DNA of 21,309 bases, taken from Paracoccus sp. (in: a-proteobacteria). GTDB lineage: Bacteria > Pseudomonadota > Alphaproteobacteria > Rhodobacterales > Rhodobacteraceae. Shown here in pieces: positions 15,766-21,309 of the stretch. Positions within the stretch are counted from its first letter, which is position 1; each line of letters opens with the position of its first letter. The notes under the pieces are model-generated. The model worked only from the letters and a program-made list of their open reading frames with translations. It ran no database searches and was not told the DNA's origin. The DNA is taken from assembly GCA_031178645.1 (NCBI GenBank), contig JAPSIP010000001.1:1-21309 (forward strand), in the 5' to 3' direction. Both the position numbers and the translations under genes were made by a program.

Positions 15766-16962
15766 ATGGGCGGCATCATGTCTTCGACCACCACGATGTC
15801 CTTGTCGGGCACCCCTGCCGAGGTCTTCCTGCGCCATGTCGATCAGTTCACATATCGCCGGAACAGGTCGGACCGGGCAAGGGCGCTGACCAACGTCACC
15901 TTCTTCGCGGGGGCAGGCTTTTCGAAGGCTTGGGATCCCAGGGCACCCATCGGATGCGAACTGTTCACGCTGGACACCAAGCTGATCCGGGACGTGGCGG
16001 ATGCCGGCAGTCTGGCGCGGATGTTCGGGCTGGACGCATCAGACAGGATCACGCCCGAGACGCTGAGGCAGATCGTCTATCAACTGGACATGTACGACCG
16101 CTTTCCCGATGTGCGGCCGCGCTATCTTGACGAACAGAACCTGCGGATGTTCCGCGGCGCGCTGCGGGCCGCGGTGCAGGACCGCTATGACCGGGCGACG
16201 CGGCTGAACTATTACGACGGGGCGGCGGGCAGGTTTCCCATGGGCTTGCCCACGGCCCGGCAAGGGGACATCATGGGCTTTTTCCGGCACCTGCGGTTCG
16301 GCCCCGTGGCCGAGGATCCGTGGGAAGGCGTCCGGACCCATTTCATCACCACCAACTATGACTATGTGATCGAGACGATCCTGGACAACCTGACCCCCGA
16401 TGCCGCGCCGCTGTTCTTCAACACCTATCGCGGCTTCACCCCGGTGCAGATCGTCGGCGGTCCCGGCTTCGCGCCGGTCCATGAACACTGGCAGGCGCAG
16501 CACCTGCTGAAGATCAACGGCGGCTTCGAAATCCTGCGCCGGGGCGATGGCTATGTGCTGGATTACGGCAAGCGCGATGCCCGGTCGATCATGGCCGATC
16601 CGCCGGTGGTGACGCTGGCCTCGCGCGAACAGGACTACTCGGATCCGTATTTCGCGATGGTCTTTCCCAAGGTGGTCCGGCTGATGCGGGATTCGACGAT
16701 CCTGGTGATCGTGGGATACAGCCTACCCGCCGACGATGCGCTGATCCGCTTCTTCCTGCGCCAGTTCGCCGAGGAACCCGAGGACGGCCTGGGCAAGGTG
16801 ATTTTCTATCTTGGTCCCGGCGATGCCGAGGAAAAGCGCCAGACCATCGCCGAGGTCTTCCCGGCGATGGAGCGGATGGAGGCGCCGCAGCTTGTCACCT
16901 ATGATGCAGGCTTCGACCAGTTCGCGCGGGAATGCCTGGACCTTCTGGGCCGCCGCGGCTGA
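15766..16962 (+). CDS. Stand-alone SIR2-like (SIR2_2-type) protein, possible NADase effector
   Basis: A 398-residue predicted cytoplasmic protein of the SIR2-like superfamily with no second recognisable domain. NAD-binding signatures appear in order: FFAGAGFSKAW (46-56), ITTNYDYVIE (194-203) and VIVGYSLPADDALIRFFL (315-331). The site normally reading K-L-H-G is LLKINGG (247-253), placing Asn251 where the catalytic His is expected; nearby His239, His241 and His246 could compensate. Residues 57-190 form an insertion rich in Arg and aromatic residues. Start choice is uncertain: the ATG at 15766 has GGCGGA close by, and the ATG at 15778 is the alternative. Stand-alone SIR2 proteins of this type often act in antiphage defence by NAD depletion, but no other defence or mobile genes are visible. 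An EcfG-type promoter and upstream terminator make it an independent unit. Function is not established. Confidence 0.85.
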   Translation: MGGIMSSTTTMSLSGTPAEVFLRHVDQFTYRRNRSDRARALTNVTFFAGAGFSKAWDPRAPIGCELFTLDTKLIRDVADAGSLARMFGLDASDRITPETLRQIVYQLDMYDRFPDVRPRYLDEQNLRMFRGALRAAVQDRYDRATRLNYYDGAAGRFPMGLPTARQGDIMGFFRHLRFGPVAEDPWEGVRTHFITTNYDYVIETILDNLTPDAAPLFFNTYRGFTPVQIVGGPGFAPVHEHWQAQHLLKINGGFEILRRGDGYVLDYGKRDARSIMADPPVVTLASREQDYSDPYFAMVFPKVVRLMRDSTILVIVGYSLPADDALIRFFLRQFAEEPEDGLGKVIFYLGPGDAEEKRQTIAEVFPAMERMEAPQLVTYDAGFDQFARECLDLLGRRG

Positions 16963-16963
16963 T

Positions 16964-16990
16964 GGCCGGGTGCGAAGCCGGCACCTGGCC
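16964..16990. terminator. Hairpin between convergent genes
   Basis: A 10-bp stem with one G-U pair (16964-16973 with 16981-16990) and a 7-nt loop starts at the stop of the SIR2-like gene. It fills the 46-bp gap to the convergent small acidic gene. It probably works for both strands; no U-tract is present. Confidence 0.55.
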
Positions 16991-17008
16991 TGCGCGGCCC
17001 TGACGCCG

Positions 17009-17323
17009 CTAGCCGTCGCGGCGGCCTTCCGGCTTGACGGGCGACATGATCGCTTCGTCCGCCTCGTCCGGGCCGCCTGCCGTGCCGCCTTCGCCCGCCT
17101 CGATGATGCGGCCGTCGGCGGGGCTGAGATTGTCGGTCAACTCCTCGGCCGGAAACTCCTCCAGGGGCTGGTCCTGGGCCTCGGGGAAGGCGTCCTCGAC
17201 CGAGCCGTCGCCGCGTCTCATGCTGCCGGGCGACCGCTTGCCATGCGGGTGGTCGATGTCGTTGGGTCCGCCCGGACGTTCGTCCTGATGCGAGATCTGG
17301 TGGATCTGTTCGGGATCTTCCAT
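17009..17323 (-). CDS. Small acidic, probably disordered protein of unknown function
   Basis: A 104-residue protein I do not recognise. It is hydrophilic and acidic, rich in Asp, Glu, Gly and Pro, with no predicted helix-forming hydrophobic core, signal peptide or membrane segment. It begins MEDPEQIHQISHQDERPGG, has an Asp/Glu-rich middle (EDAFPEAQDQPLEEFPAEELTD) and ends with basic residues (KPEGRRDG). The start at 17323 is well supported: GGAGAGG lies 5 nt upstream. An EcfG-type promoter sits about 20 nt upstream of that site, so the whole leader is consistent. The longer open frame to 17632 is antisense to nothing real and crosses the next gene. A stress-induced accessory protein is the best guess, based only on the promoter. 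Confidence 0.75.
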   Translation of the reverse strand: MEDPEQIHQISHQDERPGGPNDIDHPHGKRSPGSMRRGDGSVEDAFPEAQDQPLEEFPAEELTDNLSPADGRIIEAGEGGTAGGPDEADEAIMSPVKPEGRRDG

Positions 17324-17350
17324 GTCAGCCTCTCCGCCGTGAAGGGGGAA

Positions 17351-17375
17351 AACCATGCAGCCGGGAAATGGTTCC
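17351..17375 (-). promoter_or_regulatory. EcfG-type promoter candidate for the small acidic protein gene
   Basis: On the minus strand GGAAC (17375-17371), exactly 16 bp, then GGTT (17354-17351). The predicted start near 17344 gives a leader of about 20 nt that contains the strong GGAGAGG ribosome-binding site. Confidence 0.55.
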
Positions 17376-17426
17376 GGGGCTGGCCGCCGGGCGCGGGGAC
17401 GATCCTGCGACCCCCCTTGCCGGCTG

Positions 17427-17936
17427 TCAGCTGCCGCGGTGGAACCAGCGGATATGGGTCGACGCGTTGGCCGGTGTCGGCGGGCCGGCAAGCCGCTTGC
17501 TGGCCGAGGAAAGGGCCATGTATTCAAGCCCCGCCCCATCGCCCAGCCAGTCCGCCGCCCGCTGGCTGCACAACTGGACCGCTGCATCGACCACCAGGCG
17601 GAACCCGGCGGGCTTTCGCATCCGCCCCACATCCCTGAAGCGGACAGGGATCATCACGTCGTCATAGCCGGTCATGAACATGAAGGGGATGTTCCTGGCC
17701 TTCAGCGCATCCGCGACGTTGAACCGCGCGCCATTGCCCAGGTTGATGTCGATGATCGCGCAGGTGGGCGTCTCGGCGTCGATCAGATCCAGGGCCTGGT
17801 CCTCGTGGGCGACCGGCCCAAGCAGATCGGCCCCGGCCTTGCGCAGAACCTCCTCGATCCCGATGGCAAGGTGGAAATCATCCTCGACCACCAGAACCTT
17901 CACCCCATGCAGCCTTGCTTCATTGGCCATGCTCAT
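17427..17936 (-). CDS. Receiver-domain-only response regulator
   Basis: A 169-residue cytoplasmic protein with one CheY-like receiver domain at about residues 11-125 and a C-terminal tail of about 45 residues without a recognisable output domain. The acidic pocket is VVEDD (Glu18-Asp20). The phosphoacceptor is Asp63 in IIDINLG, followed by Thr89 in FMTGYDD and Lys108 in RKPAG. Such single-domain receivers in alphaproteobacteria typically pair with HWE/HisKA2-type kinases, and a GAF-PAS sensor protein is encoded nearby at 19885, though a link is only inferred. AGGAGG precedes the start. The ATG at 17936 overlaps the stop of an upstream small ORF (ATGA), while the ATG at 17930 has better ribosome-binding-site spacing. 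Either is possible. Confidence 0.88.
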   Translation of the reverse strand: MSMANEARLHGVKVLVVEDDFHLAIGIEEVLRKAGADLLGPVAHEDQALDLIDAETPTCAIIDINLGNGARFNVADALKARNIPFMFMTGYDDVMIPVRFRDVGRMRKPAGFRLVVDAAVQLCSQRAADWLGDGAGLEYMALSSASKRLAGPPTPANASTHIRWFHRGS

Positions 17937-18211
17937 GCTCCTCCTGCGGTGACGATATTGGGCGTCATCGCGTTTCTTCCAGAATGCCGTGGTGCCGCCG
18001 ATGCGGCGGTCGAACAGAAAAGACACAGGAACAACTTCACCAACCCCGAGCCTGCCACGACCCGCCCCCCGATGCGCTTGTCCCCCGGCGTGTCGACCGC
18101 AGGGACTCCGCAGGACGCACAGCTTCTGCTTGACGGCCGGGATGCAGGACATCCGGGCGGCAGGCTTGGCAGTTCCTGAAGTCTCCGCAACAACAGCCTG
18201 CGGCGCTTCAT
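17933..18211 (-). CDS. Possible 92-residue small ORF upstream of the receiver gene
   Basis: An open frame of 92 codons that I do not recognise. Support is positional: AAGGA lies 5 nt before the ATG at 18211. A perfect EcfG consensus promoter lies about 20 nt further upstream. The stop overlaps the receiver start as ATGA, the usual sign of coupled translation. Against it, the peptide is Arg-, Ser- and Cys-rich with a basic start (MKRRRLLLRRL) and low-complexity stretches, unlike the well-behaved proteins around it. A short hydrophobic segment near residues 58-72 (GLVKLFLCLFCSTAA) is too weak to call a membrane helix. It could be a genuine small stress protein, a leader ORF, or simply a long 5' leader of the receiver mRNA. 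Confidence 0.35.
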   Translation of the reverse strand: MKRRRLLLRRLQELPSLPPGCPASRPSSRSCASCGVPAVDTPGDKRIGGRVVAGSGLVKLFLCLFCSTAASAAPRHSGRNAMTPNIVTAGGA

Positions 18212-18238
18212 CTCGATCCTTGACTACGTCTTTTGTGA

Positions 18239-18263
18239 AACGGCGGGGGCGGGCTTATGTTCC
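18239..18263 (-). promoter_or_regulatory. Perfect-consensus EcfG promoter candidate for the small ORF/receiver unit
   Basis: On the minus strand GGAAC (18263-18259), exactly 16 bp, then CGTT (18242-18239), an exact match to the published general-stress consensus. The predicted start near 18232 lies just upstream of the AAGGA ribosome-binding site of the small ORF and about 300 nt from the receiver start. Confidence 0.65.
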
Positions 18264-18335
18264 ACCAATTGCTTTTTGTTCAGCCGCAGGCGGATCCGCC
18301 CATCCCGTTGAGGACAGGACGTTAATGCGGTCCCG

Positions 18336-19532
18336 TCAGGCCCGCAGCCAATCCGGCGCAAGCTGGATTTCGGCGGCCTCGGCGAGGGGCAGGACGCGCT
18401 GCAATTCCGCCATCAGCCCGGCCTGCCGGGCTAGGCCCATCCGCACCCCGGTTTCGGGCCAGAAGGCGCGCACAGACAGCACGCCCTTGTCGCGCCGGGC
18501 GTCCAGGCGGCCGATCAGCCGGTCGCCCTGCAGCACCGGGAACACGTAATAGCCAAAGCGCCGCTGCGGTTCGGGCACGAAGATCTCGATCCGGTAATGG
18601 AAACCGAACAGCCGCTCGGCCCGCGCCCGGTCGCGCAGGGCCGGGTCAAAGGGCGAAAGCAGCCGCACCCGCTGCGAGGGCTGCGGCAGCGCGGCCAGCC
18701 CGTCCAGGATCTGCGGCGTCGAGACGCAAGGCCTGCGCGATCCGTCGGCCATCTCAACCTCGACGGCGATGATCCGGCGGGCGGCGAGGGCTTTGGCGCA
18801 CCTCTGCCTGGCCTCTTCGCGGCTGGCGATGTCGAAGAAGGCGGCCAGTTCGCCGCTGGTGGCAAAGCCAAGCCGGTCGAGGGCTGCGGACATGGCCCAG
18901 TCCACGACATCGGGCGCGGCCATTGGGGCATCGCGATAGGGCGCCGGAATGACCCTTTCGGCCAGGTCATAGACCTTGCGGAACCCGACACGGTGGCTGA
19001 TCGCCAGGCGGCCCGACCGCCACAGGTATTCAAGCGCCGTCTTCGAGGGATGCCAGTCCCACCAGCCGCCCCCGCCGCGCGGTTCGTCCGGGCCCACCTC
19101 GGCGGCACTTGTGGGGCCGTGATCGGCGATCCGTTGCAGGACTGCATTCGTCTCGTCTTCCCAGCCGGGGCGACGGCAGGCGGGCCAGCGTTGCCGGATC
19201 CGCGCCTCGTCCCGGGCGAATTTCAACCGCCACATGGGATAGAACTGCATCGGCAGGACGGCGGCGTCATGGGTCCAGTGCTCGAATGCCGCGCGGTGGC
19301 GGGCAACCAGATGGCCAAGCGACCGGGGGCGATAACGGGCCCGGCGCGACCACAGGATCAGGTCATGCGCCCGCGCCAGCGTGTTGACGCTGTCCACCTG
19401 GACAAATCCCAGGGCCCCCAGCAGATCGCCCAGATCCGCGCCCGTGCCAGGGCCGGACCCTTGCCGCAGCAGCAGGTGGCGATCCAGGAACAGCCGGCGG
19501 GCATCCGTGTTCTTCAGCAGGGGCGGGCTCAT
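18336..19532 (-). CDS. YcaQ-family winged-helix DNA glycosylase
   Basis: A 398-residue cytoplasmic protein of the YcaQ/AlkZ family (COG3214), built from tandem winged-helix domains, with members that remove interstrand crosslinks or alkylated bases from DNA. The catalytic-site motif is Gln-Val-Asp at residues 45-47 in LGFVQVDSVN, the QxD form found in the YcaQ (AlkX) branch; AlkZ-type enzymes have QxQ. Other family segments are ARAHDLILWSRR, FEHWTHDAAVLPMQFYPMW, KTALEYLWRSGRLAI and RVRLLSPFDPALRDRARAERLFGFHYRIEIFVPEPQRRFGYYVFPVL. The ATG at 19532 follows AAGGTGG. It is a single gene, with the EcfG-controlled unit downstream and a divergent sensor gene upstream. Full length and apparently intact. 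Confidence 0.9.
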   Translation of the reverse strand: MSPPLLKNTDARRLFLDRHLLLRQGSGPGTGADLGDLLGALGFVQVDSVNTLARAHDLILWSRRARYRPRSLGHLVARHRAAFEHWTHDAAVLPMQFYPMWRLKFARDEARIRQRWPACRRPGWEDETNAVLQRIADHGPTSAAEVGPDEPRGGGGWWDWHPSKTALEYLWRSGRLAISHRVGFRKVYDLAERVIPAPYRDAPMAAPDVVDWAMSAALDRLGFATSGELAAFFDIASREEARQRCAKALAARRIIAVEVEMADGSRRPCVSTPQILDGLAALPQPSQRVRLLSPFDPALRDRARAERLFGFHYRIEIFVPEPQRRFGYYVFPVLQGDRLIGRLDARRDKGVLSVRAFWPETGVRMGLARQAGLMAELQRVLPLAEAAEIQLAPDWLRA

Positions 19533-19884
19533 GCCGCCACCTTAGCCGCCCGCACCGGAACCGCAATCCGCCCCGGATGGGGCGGCGTCCCATGATCGCC
19601 TGCCCGTCCAACCCCTGCCGGACGCAACCCAGGATCGTGTAAACCAAGCGTAATTCACCTTCTGCCATGTTCTTTGCGGGCACAGGCAGCAGGGTGGGGA
19701 ACTTGCGGCCGCGGATGATGTTGATCATCCTGTAGGCGGTGTCCCCGGGGCCACCGGCCGGACGTGCCTGGACCATGCCGCCGCGTAACGTGTCAAACCC
19801 GTGCAAACTAATTCACTTTACCGGCCTTCACGCTTCCGCTTATCAAGGGGCCGGTGGCCAGTAGGGCCGCATGAGGACCATCTG
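19533..19884. other. Divergent intergenic region, no gene supported
   Basis: This 352-bp stretch separates the glycosylase and the sensor protein genes. It holds a small stem GATGAT-GTTG-ATCATC (19714-19729). GGAAC-N16-TGTT (19698-19722, plus strand) only partly fits the EcfG pattern. An open frame on the minus strand (to 19806) runs into the glycosylase gene and has no ribosome-binding site or recognisable protein features. Promoters for both flanking genes should lie here but I cannot place them firmly. Confidence 0.5.
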
Positions 19885-21309
19885 GTGGACAATCTTTCTT
19901 CTGAGTTGGTGTCGGTAAAAGTTGGCGAGGTGGTCCAGGCAACAGTTTTTCGCCTTTCAGCGGGATGGGATGCGGTCCTGTCGCTGCCCGAGGATGTCCT
20001 GCCAGGCGACCTGGCCATCATCCGGGGGCTTCTGGCCTTGCCGGTCGAGACCGACGCAGGCGGTTCGGTCCGCGTTGCCGTCGGACGGGGGCAAGGGTTC
20101 CGCCTGTCGCTGCGCGCCCAGGAGATCGACGGCACCGACAGCCCCGTTTCCATCGCCGCCATTCCCGTGCCCGGCCCGGGCGGGGCCGTGTCGGAATGGC
20201 TTTGCACCCTGTCCCGCAACGCGGGCGACCAATGGCCCGATCAGCAGGGCGCGGGGCTGGCGGAGCGGCAGTCCTTCCTTCTGGCGCTGTCCGACGCGAT
20301 CCGCAATCTGGCTGGGCCGCACGCCATCATGCATCACGCCGCCCGGACCCTGGGCCTGCGGCTTGGCTGCGGCCGGGTGCGCTATGTCGATCTGGACCGG
20401 GCACGGCTGACCTTTGCCGCCTCGGCCGAATGGGCCAATGCGGACCGGGGGATCGAACCTGTCGCCGACCGCTTTTCCCTCAACCTGGTCGGCCCGGCCT
20501 TTATCCAGGCCGTCATGCGTGGCGGTGTTCTGTGCATCGACGATGTCGTCACCGATCCGCGAACGCGCGAAAACCCCGGTTTCTTTCTGCAGTTCCAGGT
20601 TTCCTCGGGGATGGTGGTGCCGCTGATCAAGGACGGCGTCCTGATCGCCGCGCTGACCGTCCACGATCCCGACCCGCGCCTTTGGTCGCGCGATGAGATC
20701 GATCTTGCACGCGAGGTTGCCGAACGCACCTGGTCGGCGGTCCAGCAGGCCAAGGCGGAACTGGGATTGCAGCAGACCCAGTCCGAGCTTCGCCTCGCGC
20801 TCGAGGTGGCGGGGCTGGGGCATTGGCAGCTTGATCTTGAAACCTGCAAGCTGGATGCTTCGGACGAGATCAAGGCCCTGTTCGGCTGCGACCTGGATCA
20901 GGCCATGTCGCAGCGGACGATGGCGGATGCCTTTCATCCCGACGACCGCGAGGGTTTCCGCAAGGCCCTGGGCCAGGCCATTGCCGAAAAGTCGGGCTTC
21001 GACATCACCGGCCGCTGCCTGGTCGCGGGCCAGATCCGCTGGATATCGCTGAAGGGCCGGTTTGATCCGGTGGACAACCACGCCGGACGGCTGGTGGGCG
21101 TCGGACGGGACATCACCCGCGACCGGGCCTGTGCCGAAGCCCGCCGCCTGGACGCCGAGCGTCTGCGCCTTATCATCGACAGCGCCAAGGACTATGCCAT
21201 CCTGACCGCCGATGACGACGGGATCATCACCAGCTGGAACACTGGGGCCGAGCGTATTCTGGGCTTTTCCGAGGAAGAGGCCATCGGCCAGCACCTGCGG
21301 ATCTTCTTC
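19885..21309 (+). CDS. GAF-PAS-PAS sensor protein, probable histidine kinase (3' end outside window)
   Basis: The first 475 residues of a multidomain signalling protein, open to the window edge. The start is GTG at 19885, with GAGGA 7 nt upstream; no ATG fits. Residues 1-120 are a region I cannot assign. A GAF domain spans about 128-287 (QSFLLALSDAIRNLAGPHAIMHHAARTLG; GVLCIDDVVTDPRTREN; VSSGMVVPLIKDGVLIAALTVHD). A first PAS/PAC is at about 300-412 (LEVAGLGHWQLDLET; FHPDDREGF; GRLVGVGRDITRDR). A second PAS begins at about 424 (LIIDSAKDYAILTADDDGIITSWNTGAERILGFSEEEAIG). This order is common in alphaproteobacterial HWE-type histidine kinases, so a kinase C-terminus is likely, but it lies beyond the window; a GGDEF/EAL protein is the alternative. 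It may partner the receiver protein at 17427. Confidence 0.85.
   Translation, partial: MDNLSSELVSVKVGEVVQATVFRLSAGWDAVLSLPEDVLPGDLAIIRGLLALPVETDAGGSVRVAVGRGQGFRLSLRAQEIDGTDSPVSIAAIPVPGPGGAVSEWLCTLSRNAGDQWPDQQGAGLAERQSFLLALSDAIRNLAGPHAIMHHAARTLGLRLGCGRVRYVDLDRARLTFAASAEWANADRGIEPVADRFSLNLVGPAFIQAVMRGGVLCIDDVVTDPRTRENPGFFLQFQVSSGMVVPLIKDGVLIAALTVHDPDPRLWSRDEIDLAREVAERTWSAVQQAKAELGLQQTQSELRLALEVAGLGHWQLDLETCKLDASDEIKALFGCDLDQAMSQRTMADAFHPDDREGFRKALGQAIAEKSGFDITGRCLVAGQIRWISLKGRFDPVDNHAGRLVGVGRDITRDRACAEARRLDAERLRLIIDSAKDYAILTADDDGIITSWNTGAERILGFSEEEAIGQHLRIFF

Noticed and set aside
14479..15837. 452-codon minus-strand open frame opposite threonine aldolase
   Set aside because: The plus strand has the full PLP-aldolase motif set, including Lys200; the antisense frame is Arg/Gly/His-rich.
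18279..18290. Perfect palindrome GGCGGATCCGCC downstream of the glycosylase gene
   Set aside because: It has no loop and no adjacent U-tract, so it is a poor terminator; a 12-bp palindrome of G and C is not rare at this base composition.
15766..19532. A defence island around the SIR2-like protein
   Set aside because: Neighbours are metabolic, signalling and DNA-repair genes; no nuclease, helicase, methyltransferase, integrase or toxin-antitoxin pair is visible, so only the single gene is flagged.
19698..19722. Fifth GGAAC-N16-NGTT site (TGTT) upstream of the sensor gene
   Set aside because: The first -10 base is T, and the predicted leader to the GTG start would be about 155 nt, so the evidence is weaker than for the four sites reported.
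19363..19806. Minus-strand open frame upstream of the glycosylase gene
   Set aside because: It overlaps the glycosylase 5' end in another frame, lacks a ribosome-binding site and becomes low-complexity towards its end.
19957..21294. 445-codon minus-strand open frame opposite the sensor gene
   Set aside because: The plus-strand frame encodes clear GAF and PAS domains, while the minus-strand translation matches no family and has shadow-type composition. The plus-strand gene is less obvious because it starts with GTG and has no stop in the window.

Overview
The window is high-GC, densely coding DNA that reads like a member of the Rhodobacteraceae, most likely Paracoccus or a close relative. The basis is protein family content, codon use and gene style. 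This is inference, because no rRNA or other phylogenetic marker is present. No tRNA, rRNA, CRISPR array, transposase, integrase or phage gene was seen.

Layout. (1) 1-2783, minus strand: a LacI-family regulator, a carbohydrate-type (family 1) binding protein and the start of its MalF/UgpA-type permease. A palindromic operator candidate sits inside the likely promoter and a degenerate copy lies upstream of the regulator. (2) 2909-4246, minus: a DUF2254 membrane protein. (3) 4508-6753, plus: a chromate-resistance pair, a rhodanese-ChrB fusion overlapping ChrA. (4) 6821-11926: an RpiR/SIS regulator divergent from a five-gene amino-acid ABC operon with the order binding protein, permease, permease, AstE-like protein, ATPase. 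This is the order of Pseudomonas aotJQMOP (arginine/ornithine uptake). (5) 11987-14537: ornithine cyclodeaminase and arginase on the minus strand, divergent from an Lrp/AsnC regulator. Regions 4 and 5 together form a coherent module that imports arginine/ornithine and converts it through ornithine to proline. (6) 14638-15666: a threonine aldolase. (7) 15766-19532: a stand-alone SIR2-like protein, a small acidic protein, a receiver-only response regulator preceded by a possible small ORF, and a YcaQ-family winged-helix DNA glycosylase. (8) 19885 to the end: a GAF-PAS-PAS sensor protein cut by the window edge.

The most notable result comes from non-coding DNA. Four gene starts (DUF2254 protein, SIR2-like protein, small acidic protein, small ORF plus receiver protein) are each preceded by GGAAC-N16-(C/G)GTT in the correct orientation. 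This is the signature of the alphaproteobacterial general-stress sigma factor EcfG. It suggests that otherwise unrelated genes here belong to one stress regulon, including a SIR2-like protein that resembles stand-alone NADase effectors but has Asn where the catalytic His is expected. Both ABC operons also carry a GC-rich hairpin directly after the binding-protein gene.
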